NCBI GenBank assembly: GCA_016785225.1
Contig: JAFBJZ010000857.1
Span: 1,116,001-1,180,000, forward strand
Origin: Psettodes erumei
Taxonomy: Eukaryota; Chordata; Actinopteri; Pleuronectiformes; Psettodidae
Direction of reading: 5' to 3'
DNA: 64,000 bases
Below are positions 22,880-34,952 of this stretch, one piece after another (position 1 is the stretch's first letter; each line of letters starts with the position of its first letter). Under the pieces are notes generated by a model. That model searched no databases, was not told the DNA's origin, and worked only from the letters and a program-made list of their open reading frames with translations. A program made the position numbers and the translations under genes.

Positions 22880-23180
22880 GAAGCCGAGGAAACTTCAAAA
22901 CACGTCCTGAACATTTCCCAAAAACCAGAAGAATCTCCGGATCTGGATCGAAATGTGTGGCCGGACGCCTAGGAGTAGAACCTGGGACCTACTGTTCAGG
23001 AGGTTTGCCCCTGGTGAAGAATCCTTTAAAAATTTCCTGAATACGGATACTGATCCAGATCACCCCTCGAAATAATCACCTCTAAGTTGGGCCAAGATCC
23101 ACCTCATGCAACTTTCATGCAAATCTGTCATTTTGTCATTTTGTCGCATTCGTTTTTGCATAATCCTGTTAAGAAACATA
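22880..23180 (+). repeat. Non-LTR retrotransposon 3' tail-like repeat
   Basis: The phrases CCGGATCTGGATCG, ACTGATCCAGATCACC, GGGCCAAGATCCACCTCATG and CGTTTTTGCATAATCCTGTT follow in the order seen in a repeat tail widely dispersed in teleosts, probably the 3' end of an RTE/Rex-like LINE. Recognised from memory; the family name is uncertain. Confidence 0.5.
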
Positions 23181-23844
23181 ACATTACCTCTGTTGATGAT
23201 AAAAGATCCTTACCTAACATGCTTTTCAATTCTCAGCCATGAAAATCAAGTGGGCAGCTTCCCTGTATCCCTCCACTGCAGCTCAGCACAAGAACACCTG
23301 GAACTATGGAAGGTATCTGTTTGAATGGACAAGATGTGTCTGCTGAAGCCTCATATTATTAACCTTAACTTTTGGCACAGGATGTGAACTGTGTGTTTTG
23401 TCCCGACATCACTTACATCACCTACACTGTGGAGCTTTGTAACGGTCAGAATGACCAGAAGAAGGGTTGTTAAAAACAGAACTTCAAACACGATGATGTA
23501 AAGTGCACACAGAACAAAACAGCGAACATCAAAGAAACTGGTTAGGTTCTGGTCTTATTGATTTACATCACCAAAACCCAAACAAATGATACAGACTCAG
23601 TCTGTTTGACTCGATACCATGGGGAAAAGTGTGTGTGTGTGTGGGGGGGTGTTTCGTTTTTTTGTAATTTGGATGAACCAATCAGTCTTTTTGTGCCCAC
23701 TTATAGGAGCTCATTCTGTACAAGGTCGTCGTCTCGGCATGTTGAGAACATTTTTTATATAGAAAGTGTGTGCACTCTGCTGCTGGCTGTAAAAAAAAGA
23801 ATGATCATGCGGCGCACATTAGTGAAATAAGTCAGTTTATCACC

Positions 23845-24300
23845 TCACAGTCCCCGTCCTGGCGTCCTTGCACCTGATATTGACGGAGACCTCCGCAGCG
23901 CCTCCACATGCACTCCTCCCCAGACGCCAGCCTTGGACTTTGCCCTGCCAATAATGCTGCATATTTCTGGCCCGGGGGCCCGCACTGCTCCCCCATTTCT
24001 GTTCAATACACAATCAACTGATGGTGTCAGTGGGGGTGACATTGTCTCTACAAGTGTCATTTGCTGGCCTTGAGAGCACTTACACTAAATGGCTCTTCGC
24101 CAAATAGCCCTTTAGCGCTGGCCAGTTCAATTGCACTGTCAAAAGGAGAATTACCTGCAGCAGGGCCCCAAATGGGAGCTCTCGTCTGGTAAAGGACACA
24201 AGGAATCATTTAGGCTAATGTCTCCGCATTAAAGGAGCTGGTCTCATGAGGAGCATCGAGGCTAAAGTACCACCTCTGCATGAACAAGGGATGAAGTGAG
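23845..24300. promoter_or_regulatory. Candidate conserved non-coding block
   Basis: A 450-bp unique stretch with no frame longer than about 70 codons. It contains clustered motifs such as GCCAGTTCAATTGCACTGTC, GGAATCATTTAGGCTAATG and CCGCATTAAAGGAGCTGG. Its texture is that of deeply conserved developmental enhancers rather than decayed repeats. It lies 7.6 kb upstream of scrt2. Function is inferred; conservation could not be tested. Confidence 0.3.
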
Positions 24301-25194
24301 CGCTTGTCATAATTGAGAGGCACGCGCAAGAAAGTGTGTGCGTGTTTTGAGGGGTTGGGGGGTTTCAGGGTGTTCCAGCTGTAAGGCTATGGCAACAGAC
24401 TGTTGTGGGGCTCACTAGAGAAAGTGAGGGGGTGTTGGGAGAGAGTGGAGGCCCCTCACCCTCACACACCTTTTGTCTCCTGGCCATCTGCTATGGGTTT
24501 CATAATGGCTGTAAGGCTGAGTGCGTATGTGTGAGGAAGGGGGTTGTTGGGGTGGGGGGGTTAGGACTGGATAACAGGGAAGGGGGGGATTTACATTCCG
24601 TCACCTTACACCCATCCACACTGCAGAATCACGCTGGGCCCAGGCCGGGCCAGGCCAGGCCACAGGAGGTTGCAGACGCACACTGGCAGAGAAATTTACA
24701 GCCCCAGCGACTCCACTCAGATGACTCTCCATTTCCCACACACTCACTCTGGTTTATTGCTCATTTTGTAGCAGGGGAAGGCTGTGGAAGGTTAGTGATG
24801 ATAAAGCATGTTTAAAATCAGCATGCAAGAGAAGAGGAGCAGAGTTTTAAACAAAAAATAAACCATGTGAAACATGCTCACAGTGTTTCCTCCAGCAGAT
24901 TCTGAGTATAACAGTTTCTGACAAGCTTCAAAGGGCAATCCTGTTGCCTAACAAGAATATATTAAATATTACTAAATGGTTTTGTCAGATGTGTTTTGGA
25001 GGACGCGTAATTGCTGGATGAAAATCTTTCCAGTCATGTTCTCCTACCACACATAGTAGGGAGTAGCTGGGACAGACAACATGCAGGGCTTTGACACTCG
25101 AGAGCAGGGTTCCCACCCTGCATCCCAGGCCTGCTCATGTTTAGACCACCGAAAAAACATGGATTAAGGTTTGGTTTAAAAAAGGAAATAAATA
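24301..25194. other. Gene-free, G-rich then AT-rich DNA
   Basis: Contains G-rich low complexity at 24540-24590 and a GGCC/CCAGG-rich patch at 24634-24662. A 136-residue plus-strand frame here lacks any recognisable domain. Confidence 0.4.
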
Positions 25195-25264
25195 AAGAAA
25201 TAAAAATTTAAAAAAAAAAAAAATTAAAAAAAAAAAATAATAATAATAATAATAATAATAATAA
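25195..25264. repeat. A-rich tract and (AAT)n
   Basis: AAAT-rich and poly(A) sequence followed by about nine AAT units. Confidence 0.9.
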
Positions 25265-25461
25265 GGGTGTGTCTTGGGTTCAGAATTGAAAAAATAAACA
25301 GACAGTGTTCACTTTTTTTCAACTTTATTTTAACGTTACTTAACTTTACTTAATTATTTATATTTTCATATTCCAGGTATTCCTCATAAAACATGTTTGT
25401 GACATGAGGCCATTGCATTTTTTTTTTTTTACATTTTCATACATTTTTTGAAATTGCAGCT

Positions 25462-25787
25462 TTTGTATCACTACCCCACTTTTCCATACACGGGGTCAAA
25501 AATGACCCCAAACATTTCCTATGGAATCTCAAGGGTCACACAATGGATTTTGACATTTTTGATACCTGATTGATTGATTGATTTGTGATAAAATGTGAAT
25601 AAAAAGTGATAAATGAACATGTCAAAAATGAAATCACTCTTTTGTTGATCAAAATATAAAAAAAATCATCATCTTTAACCAAAATTAAAGAAATTTCTTA
25701 AGTTTACTGCAAAAACACATTGATTCTAATTGGGGTCATTTTTGACCCCACTCATGGAAGAGTGTAGGTCATGCATCCAAGGGTTAA
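25462..25787. mobile_element. Inverted-repeat element with ggggtc palindromes
   Basis: Two 18-bp motifs, GGGGTCAAAAATGACCCC at 25492-25509 and its exact reverse complement at 25732-25749, face each other. Each is itself an imperfect palindrome. Outside them the similarity continues (CTACCCCACTTTTCCATA against CTACACTCTTCCATGA). The right edge ends CCAAGGGTTAA, a TTAA as in piggyBac-like elements; the left terminus has decayed. The interior is AT-rich and non-coding. Confidence 0.6.
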
Positions 25788-25885
25788 AGCCAAAACTGAA
25801 CCATGGAAAATTAAACCATGTTTTGGCTGCCAGGAGAAAAAACTATATCCTGGCAGCACTATAAGTATATACTATTGTATTAGCA

Positions 25886-26127
25886 TACACACTGATCTGC
25901 CACAGCATTAACGCTGCTCAATGCTTTTCAGGTTGTGGCAGATCAGTGTACATCCACAGCCTATTTTGAAAGAGTTCATTCTGAAGCATTAGAAATGTGA
26001 TTTAAAACTTATTTTACAGTTTCAATTATTTTCCATGGCTTTGCGGCTTGACTGGAGTCAAAAGTGCACCAGTCAGCCACAACATTAAAGCCAGTTACCA
26101 GTTATAATGTTGTGTCTGATCAGTGTA
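25886..26127. mobile_element. Tc1/mariner-type miniature element cluster
   Basis: A perfect 16-bp inverted repeat, ACACTGATCTGCCACA at 25889-25904 and its complement at 25934-25949, closes a small loop. A related imperfect pair follows (CACCAGTCAGCCACAACATTA near 26067 and TAATGTTGTGTCTGATCAGTG near 26104). This terminal sequence type (CACTGATCAGCCACAACATTA) is familiar from vertebrate Tc1/mariner elements, and TA flanks the outer ends. It may be two nested hairpin copies or one rearranged element. Confidence 0.6.
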
Positions 26128-26129
26128 AA

Positions 26130-27960
26130 GAGTTGAGACAGGACATGTAAGTATCTGGATGGCTGAGCTGCTTTAAAGCTCTCTGCAGTGAGACGCAGCT
26201 GACAGATCATCCAAAGACTTTGGATTTCATGTGTACAAAGCTCCAGCTGAATGACAGCTAGTCTATCTTATCTTCATTTATCTTGACAGCTAGCCACAGT
26301 CTTTATTATTACCTTTGCAGATCAAATATTGAACCAGTGTGTTGTTACTGTGTAAATCTGTTGCTGTCAACCGACAAAAGAAAGACCAGCAACATTTCCT
26401 CAAGAAGTGACCTGGAGATCCAGCCCTTTGCTTTAACTCGTATTCTAACTTCCATAACTCATGCAATACGACTTTACAGTAGTTTTACATTTTCACCAGT
26501 AGAAAATATGTCTGGAGATGTATGCAGATGAATCAAATACATGGCTGATATTGAAACATCAGTCACACTCAGTGGCAAGAATAGTAGGACTCAGATGCAG
26601 ACTCCGCGACAGGAATATGATTAAACACAGTTCTTTCATCAAAAACAAATGTAACAAAGAACTCTCAGGAGCAGGCAATAAAAACAGTCCGATATTCAAT
26701 CCGGCAGCATCACAACACGGTACAAGTCCAAACCCCTAACCCCATACTATGCCCGGGGAGGTAGAGGCAGGGCTGGAACACTGACGTGACAGGACAGACA
26801 AGAAAGAGAGGGAAACACATGGGCACAGACGCTGATGGCAGGAGATACAGGAGGGCAGGGAGTCAAGACACCTGAAAACACACAGACGTAACTTTCAGAG
26901 TAAAACAGCCAGGAAACATGCAGTGACAAAAGGGAAGTTAACTAGACTGGTTTGGTATGACAACCTGAAAGGGAAAAAAGAAGAGAAAAACAAGAAAAGC
27001 TAAAAGAGCTGAAGGAGTGTGTCTGTGTAGAATGAATAGGGTAATTACAGGAAACAATCTTTTTCTAAATGTGGCCTTTTGGAGCTTTGATACATATGTA
27101 ATGTATCTTCTACACTTCACATACTTTTTGGATGCATGGCAGCCTCTAAAAGCATTTGAGAAATGTAGAAATTAAATGTCAGGATGTCTGGGAATATTAT
27201 AGTGCAAGACCTTTCTCTCTCTTGTTATTTTTATTCTGTCAGTATTTTGTCACCACATGAGCCTGCACACACCCTTCTCCCTATATTCCTGTATTGTTTG
27301 GCTTCATGGACAACAATACTGGGCACACACTTCAAAATTATTCCAACCACTTTTCTAATTATATTTCTTTAAGAACCATTTTAACATTTTATTTCATTTG
27401 AAACATGTGACACTATAATACGTCATGGACTGGTGCTCGGTGACATGAAACAGTCAATCTCTCTAAAACTGGTCCTGCTCTTACAAATCTGTTCCCAGAT
27501 CACACCTGAACTTGATAAAAGTTCAGATTTGTTTTGTTTTGCCAGTGATATTCAACAGCAGGGTGGAGTCACGTCCTGACAGTGCTGAGCTGGTCAGACT
27601 GGGTCAGCAGGCTGTCACTCCACTGACACTCGCTAAAGCAGTTTCCACTTGTTGCTCTGCAGCTACTTTTCTTCAACTGTCAACTACAGATACAAATGTA
27701 AGCCATATTGTTTTCAATCTGTGTCACATTCATCAACACATGACAAACATATAAGAAGCAAAACTATCAGTCTGTAAATAAATTCTCTGTTAAATTTGTG
27801 AGCAGGATTTTTTTTTATTTCAGCCCATTAACTTAAGCATTATAACCATGTGCTCACCGTAAAAATGCAAATCAACACAGCAGAGAAGCGTCTCCTTCAG
27901 CTAATTGGCAGACTTGGCATGGGTGTGTGCATTTGTGTGTGTGTGTGCGCACTTGCATGT
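26130..27960. other. Gene-free DNA with a dispersed-repeat-like block
   Basis: The part from about 26550 to 26890 (AGTAGGACTCAGATGCAGAC, then many CAGGAG/GACAGG words) reads like a dispersed teleost repeat, but I cannot name the family. The remainder is AT-rich without supported exons. Confidence 0.35.
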
Positions 27961-28065
27961 GCATGTGCATGTGTGAGAAGAAAGTGGTATTGAACCGACG
28001 AGCAGATGGGCTCCTCCACACTGTTCTGCTCAGACTTGAACACACACCGGACGGTGCAGGAGAAG

Positions 28066-28068
28066 GGA

Positions 28069-28097
<29 letters not shown>
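28066..28097. repeat. (TG)n microsatellite
   Basis: About 15 TG units. A shorter GT/GCAT-rich tract precedes it at 27935-27973. Confidence 0.92.
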
Positions 28098-28099
<2 letters not shown>

Positions 28100-28544
28100 C
28101 CATCTGACACCTCCCACAACTGGTCTGCACTCCTCCTAATGCTTTACATGTGAATGCAACAAATGGAGTGCAATCAGACCAATGGAGTTAATTACTGAGA
28201 TGGTGTGTGAATGCAGATTTTCACTGGATAATCAGAGACCTGGTCTAACTGCACCAATGAAATTCAAAGTTGGGCAAAGTACAACGTACATTTACTGATC
28301 CTTTGACATTTTTACCATTCATCAGCTGCAGTGCACCACGTTTTTGTCCATTGACTACACAAAATGTAAAAGCCCCAATCTATAAGAAACAAATCATCTC
28401 TCCGATCTCCTTTTGCAGTAACATTTGTATCTACTTCACTTGCCTGATTCCAAAAAACAGCCTAAGAGCCATTGCAGAATGGATGCAATCTTTCTGTTCT
28501 TTGTGTATTCTGGTGGAAAAAACTGGTAAATCTGCCTCCTCATT

Positions 28545-28945
28545 ATGGGTTTCTCAAGACTGGAAAAACCAAGCTTGGTCTGATGGATCTGGATTCACGC
28601 TGAGGCTGAAGATGGTAGGGTCAGAATGGAGCAGGCTGCCGGTGGAGGTGCGATGATGTGGGGAGTGTTTTTTTCATTCATCTCAAACTGGTTTCATGAA
28701 GATGACGGTGAACTTCGATGTCCTCCCCAGTCACCATATGTGAATGCTGTAGAACACCTGTGGGATGTAGTCCAACAGGAGACTGGCAGCATGAATGAGC
28801 AGCTGACAAATCTGTCATCATGTCAACATGGAGCAGAATCTCAGAAAAGTAGAATCCATGCAAAGAACAAGTGAGTCTGTTTTGAGAACAAAGCGAGGAA
28901 CGACCCAGTATTAGATGGTGTTCCTAATTATACTGCAGAAACAAA
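28545..28945 (+). mobile_element. Decayed Tc1-like transposon, C-terminal part
   Basis: It begins in the DDE domain with DWKNQAWSDGSGFTLR, continues GGGAMMWGVF, and then PPQSPYVNAVEHLWDVVQQE, the conserved block around the final catalytic residues of Tc1 transposases. Frames are broken. The 3' flank (GACCCAGTATTAGATGGTGTTCC) matches the sequence just inside the right terminus of this family. The same family as the 8.5-kb fragment, but the opposite part is preserved. Confidence 0.85.
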
Positions 28946-29362
28946 ACAAGGTGAGGGAACATGCTCATGCATACATATCGTATTCCAATAATAAAACTCA
29001 TTTCATTAAGAAAGGCACACTGTGTGCTGCATTTTGGGGTGGATTACTCCTTTATTGCCTATGCAATATTCCTGAAACAAGTTTCATAGTCTTTCCGATC
29101 AACCGAAAGTGTAATGTGATTTTGATAACAATGGATGGTGTGTGTCTAAGGACACAAGGGACCCACTGGTTGTTCGTTCTTTGTACCCAGAGTGTGTCAG
29201 GGGGACCCAAGGGTGAAACTGTTCACGTACAATTATGCTGATGGAGCCAGGCGCCGCTGCGTCTTCTCTTTCACTCTTTCATACAGTTGGGCTGATGGAA
29301 AGCTTGTCCATCACAGCACATACAATTACAGTGATTGAGAGCCTGTCCAGTTATTGTTGCCT

Positions 29363-29367
<5 letters not shown>

Positions 29368-29396
<29 letters not shown>
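29368..29396. repeat. (CA)n microsatellite
   Basis: About 14 CA units. Confidence 0.92.
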
Positions 29397-29398
<2 letters not shown>

Positions 29399-29841
29399 GA
29401 CCAAGCTGACATTAGGGCTGTTAGAGGGATTGGATGTTCACAGAGATAGTCCCAGTCAGTTCAATTCCTTAATTACTTTGACAAAAATGGAATGGTAAAA
29501 AAAAGCCATATTTTGCTTAAAACAGGAAGCTGTGAACATAAACCCAAGCAACAGATGGAGGTATTTGTTATGATTAAAATGATAAATCTGTAATAAAGCC
29601 ATTTGTGTATTCTTTTCAGTAGATGCTGACATCCATAAAATATGACACAAACACATGCAAAAAGTAATAACATTTAATTCAAATAAAACCATGCAACAGG
29701 TCACGTACACCCTGATTAGGTTGAGCCCATCATAAAATAAACATCCAAAGCCATATGTTGTGTTCAGTGGGCGTTCACTGGATGAGAGGGGGGGACCACT
29801 CCACGGAGTACACACGGGTCGGCAAACCAGAGCAACCAAGC

Positions 29842-29867
<26 letters not shown>
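29842..29867 (+). repeat. Poly(A) run
   Basis: 26 consecutive A. It could be the tail of a retroposed sequence, but no recognisable body precedes it. Confidence 0.9.
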
Positions 29868-29872
<5 letters not shown>

Positions 29873-30552
29873 CACCACCAGCAGCACCACCCCCCGCCGG
29901 CTGCTAATAATCAATCACCATCACAAAGCGCTATGAACCATATGGCACGCTGAAGCAAGTCTGAGAACATGAGCGATGAGGCAGCCGTGCCCTGATGATA
30001 CGCCCGACGTCTTGGTAGCAGTTCATTCCCGTGTACCGGACATGCGCTCGCTCAGAGGAAGGCCCGTGAGATTCACATTGTCGGGAGCGCAGAAGCTGAG
30101 GAATTTGGGGCTAACGTGGCCGGGAAGGAAAACGCAGTTTGAAAATCTGTTTCAGCATACTGCAAGATATGTTTGTTTTGAAATTCTTCAAACATGTCAC
30201 ATCCATATTTCAGTTGGGGTTACAGAAGTATCTGTTTTGTAAGCGAGTTGATTCAAATCCCTGATCACGATACCACCCATGTAACAAGGAGCATAACTGA
30301 CACCACTTGACATGAAGAATCCAGCGCACACACACACATACATAACTGGTACACTCAATCAGGTCATTTGTTATTCTACAATCTGTACGTAGAACATGAA
30401 GAGGATAAAAAAAATAACAATAGTAAGATGTACAGTATTTGTTTCATAATGTTTGGTCTGCACCGTGAATTCTGTGGGTGACTTGGCACTGGGTCAGGAG
30501 GCCTCCTGTGCATCCCTCTCTGTCCAACGAGGGTGAAAGTTGAGAGTCTTGG

Positions 30553-30553
<1 letters not shown>

Positions 30554-30596
<43 letters not shown>
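30554..30596. repeat. (TG)n in the ube2v1 3' UTR
   Basis: About 21 TG units start 28 nt past the ube2v1 stop codon, so the mRNA would carry a (CA)n tract there. Confidence 0.92.
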
Positions 30597-30597
<1 letters not shown>

Positions 30598-30623
30598 AGA
30601 CAGGGAGGGATGGCAGCAGAGCC

Positions 30624-33600
30624 TCAGTTGCTGTACACCTGGCCTTCGGGGGGCTGGGAGAGCCGGCTGTTCTCTTTCAGGGTCATGTGATGTCTGAGCT
30701 CCTGCAGGACCGTGCGGATGTTGTAGGAGCTCTTCCACCGGGCAAGCGCCGCCACCGCCTTTATGTCCACCTGAAGGGAGAGCAAGATGGAAGGGGGGGG
30801 CGCTTTTTATATCAGGCCCCAGTAACAAATATATTGGGGGCCTGACATGGAGGTTCTGCAATTACGCAATTTTTCATGTGAAATCAGTGTCAGCACAAAT
30901 AGTAAGATGATATCCTTTTAAGACCTCTGTGAAGCCCAACAGTCATGTCAAACTGACTTAAGTCAGGTCAAGAGAGGGGAACGCTCATGACGCCCCAACA
31001 CTGGCAAAAAATCTCTTTAGACACATTAAATAATAAGTAAATGGCTGAAACTGATTCCGTGGCCATTGCAAGACGACTCGCTAATCTTTGGAAATCCAGT
31101 ATCAGTAACAACATTTCACTTCATGCTGTAACTGTGGTCATTCAATATAAACTATTCACAGAAAATTTGCTACATTGTGATACGTGTTATGTCATATATG
31201 CTCACATCGCTCAGGCCAGCTGTTGGCAGATGTGCAGCTCTAAGCTGCTTTTAGGGCCAACATTAACCAGCATTTGAATGGAAGTCAATGTTTACGACAT
31301 GGATTCAGTGTCCAAACCCTAGTAATATGGCCGACCCTCCACACTTACCAATCTGCTCTTCCTACGGCGATAGACAACATGAATATTACTGTCTGAAATG
31401 TGTCAGGTACCTCTTTACCATTCACTTGTATTTAGTCCATTGCACTGAGGCTGAACGCTTGGATCGCCATGTGCAAGATGAAGTCGCTGAGAGGTTCTTC
31501 ATCATACCAACACTTAAATGATGTCAGCTGGAGTGGAATGGAGGTGGGAGGACATGGGGATACTCACCACACCGTTTGAACTGTGCACCCCGCTCAGATG
31601 GATCTTGTTCACAAAGCGCACGAGGGGAGGGTACTCTGGGTACCTGGATCCACACTCTATCTTCAGGCTGTATATCCTGCCTTCATAGACAGTCTGCGTG
31701 GAAAGAGCGAGAGGTCACGTGTGGTGTCGTTTTCTTCACCTTGGAACGACAGTTTACGTTACAATTTCCACTCGATGCCTTTTTCCTAATCTGCACATGT
31801 ACACTTCCAACAAAGCAAAATGTAATAAAGCTTGATGAAGGAGAACGGACATGGCGTTTACACTGTAAGGCAGGTTGGTTCGAGTTTGCCATTATGAGGG
31901 TAACTGTTTGAAATGCAATGCAATCCAAAAAAGTATAATGGTGGATGAGCACGTTCACGTTCAGTGGAGAATTAATACACAGCAGCCTCATGCTACCTTA
32001 CACAGGATGATCTAAACCTGTTCCACACAAACTGGTGTGGGATCAGTATTGGATACGGGCAGATATCCAGTGTCTGAGATTTGATTTGGAAGTCGTCACA
32101 CCGCTCACATCCCTTGGCTGAAACACCATGTTGTAACAAGGTTCTTTAGTAACAATGAAGTACAGCACACGTGTGAGCAGCGAGGCTTGTTTTAACTTGA
32201 ACTCTTGACTGAGCGCACTAAAAACAAGATGCTGGTCCTCAAACTCCTCAACTTCCTGCCACGCCAGCCGTACCACACATTTGGTCTTCAGTTCCCATAC
32301 CACTGAAATGCCACAGTTCTCCTCATCACATCCGACAACATAGCAAAAAACACCCTTTGATGTAGGAAGCAGTACAGTAATGACTTTCAATGCAGCAAAA
32401 TATTCATTTAGAATGTCAATCTTATATTTTAACGAGGAGCATCGCTGGAACATGTGCCAGCTGTCACAACAACAGCAACATTTCAGGATACGAGCGTATG
32501 TGTTGACATGTTGTTGAGAAAATGTGGAATGCACGGAACGCACCCTGGATTCTGAGTAAGATGCAGATGCCTGTCTTTAAGATGTGTGGGTAAATACGAT
32601 TCCTAACTACGTTTCCTCTTTTGTATACAGGATTTTGATTGTAACCACATGATGACCCACCTCAAACACTAAATATCTCCTGGTAGTGCTGGGCAGTATG
32701 ACCAAAAACTTATATCATTGTATTTTTCAAAATTATAGTGGTTTCATGGTATTTGATGGTATTTTTTTCCTGCATGGGAGTTAACCTAATTTTCTAATAG
32801 TTTTGAGAATAATTACTGCAGTAAATTGGCTTACAATGACCTATTTTACTGTCATGAGGAGTGAATATTGTAGAAAAACATTAATGTTCACACTAGTATT
32901 AATGTTCACAAAGAGGCGGCACTCATAATTCTAATGAAGTGAAGGAATAAGAATGCATCACTGTCACAGTCAAAATACAGAACTTATGCACTTTTGATAC
33001 TCCAGGACATGATGACGGCTGAGGTGGTGGAGCAAATTGCTTGTGTTGCCTCCTGCGGCTACAACTTTAGCCCGACAACATTTGCATAATATTATAGTTT
33101 GAACGACGTCAGATTTTTTTTTTATAGCCGAAGAAGCTCCATACAACAGACACGGCTCCTTGTTTTGGTACCAGTTCTTGTTTCATTTTCCGTCCGTTCT
33201 GAAACTTCGCTTTTGCTACTTTCACCGGGGTTGTTTGTTTTGTTCACCGCTCAGCACAGGCTGCGCTCTCGCATGCTGCTGTTTGGTGCAACTGCAAAAC
33301 AGCCCCTCTCAAACAATGTCCTGCGGTGCGACTTTCCATCGCTCTGTGTTCCCAACGTTTTGTACGCTACACATTCACCGGTATTGGGGTATATGAAAAA
33401 TTCATATCATAGAAAAGAAACACTGGTATTCGGTATGAACTGGTATACCGCCCAGCACTACATCCTGGTGTGTTTTCATTATTTTCACAGGTTGCCTGGC
33501 ACCAGGTGCTGTTGTTGTTCTTCCCTTTATGTTTGACTTCAGACTGGAGCACCTGTAGGGTTATTATGCTGCCTCGGTCAGCCCTCAATGAATCATATCT

Positions 33601-34916
33601 CCAGTAACTACAACATGTGTGGGGCCTTTGGTACCTACAGCACTGTAGAAAAACAAGTGCTATCACATACTTAGAATTCTGGCATCAACACCAAAGTTTC
33701 ATATCTTGAGATATCCCTACATCACATGCTGTCAAACTGTGCATCTTCCACCCCATAATGCACTGCACCAGGCTCTACAGCAACTCCAACACATGCTGCT
33801 CCTCAGAGCACACTACACGAGTATGAAACCATCAGCGGGGACAAACTGGTGAGCTCATGTGTTATGGGGGAAAAAGGAGAGGAGAAGGAGCAGGGAGAAG
33901 ATTCTTTTTGGTCAAAGTAAGATATCTCTCTCTCTGTATTTTGTTACAATATGCAGGCGTTCATAACTTTGTTTGCTTTGCATAAAAAATTAAATTATGA
34001 GGTGAGAGAGCTTTGATTGCCAATAATTTTGTCTTCATAGTGAATACAGATGAGACACCTGCACTGTGCTGTACTGAGAGCAACAAAACAATAAAAGGTG
34101 TTTACTTTGATGACTCGTGGGAGGTTCACCCACACTGCAAAAAGTGTCCGTCTCCTGGTGCTCCTCATCTAACTACTTTATTTGTGGCTACTGCAAAAAT
34201 CCAACGCATCAATCAGTGAGTGCAGAGCTGCTATATATGTTTCAGTTAGGCATGTGTGGCATAAACCCTGTCTGATAAACACCGTCCTGTCAGGTATGCG
34301 TGTGTTTCTAGTTTACCGCAGCACCTTCCCCATCTGCTGCTCTCGGATCATCAGCGTCACGCACGCAACTTTTGGGGCAAACAAGGACGGTTTCCCTGCC
34401 CATGTTTCTTTGTAAGCCAGCAAACACAAACCACCAGAGAACCAGGCCTCAGTTTATCACTTTCTTCTCTTGCAAGCCGGTGGTTCAGGTGAGGAAAAGT
34501 AGCACATGCCCTTCATGTCCTGCTTCTTAATGGAGAGAAGTCTGCTGCATCAGTTTGCATTAGCGGCACACCCAGTGTTTTCTGGTTTTCAACTTTGAGC
34601 AGTCCTGAACGGCAAGGTGTTAGATGAGCCATTCTATCTTTTTCAAAAGGTAACAAAGAGCCAGCTGTCCAAAGCCTATTTTTTCCACCCAAATCAGGCC
34701 TACTGGCCAAATGAGTGGATTAGCAGTATTAAGTATTAAAGAGCTCCCAGTGGTGGCTCACCTTGGGGGGGCCGATGATCATGCCATTCCAGTAAGTTAG
34801 CTTCATGTCGTCGTCATCTGCGAGGCCCCAGCTCACCGTACCGTCTCCACCTCCCTTCTGACCATCCTCCAGTTCCTCCAGCAGCCGAAAGCTGCGTGGA
34901 ACTACGACGCCTTGAT

Positions 34917-34952
<36 letters not shown>

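Larger units (their letters stand above)
28946..30620. other. Intergenic DNA downstream of ube2v1
   Basis: No gene recognised; it includes the probable 3' UTR side of ube2v1. A 152-residue minus-strand frame at 29456-29914 is largely poly(F) from a poly(A) run and is not credible as a gene. Confidence 0.4.

Noticed and set aside
29842..29867. Poly(A) run as evidence of a processed pseudogene
   Set aside because: No recognisable retroposed gene body upstream and no target duplication found.
29456..29914. 152-residue minus-strand frame
   Set aside because: Contains a poly-Phe stretch made by a poly(A) run and no domain.
32043..32543. 166-residue minus-strand frame in ube2v1 intron 2 as an alternative exon
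   Set aside because: No splice borders in phase with ube2v1 and no recognised family.
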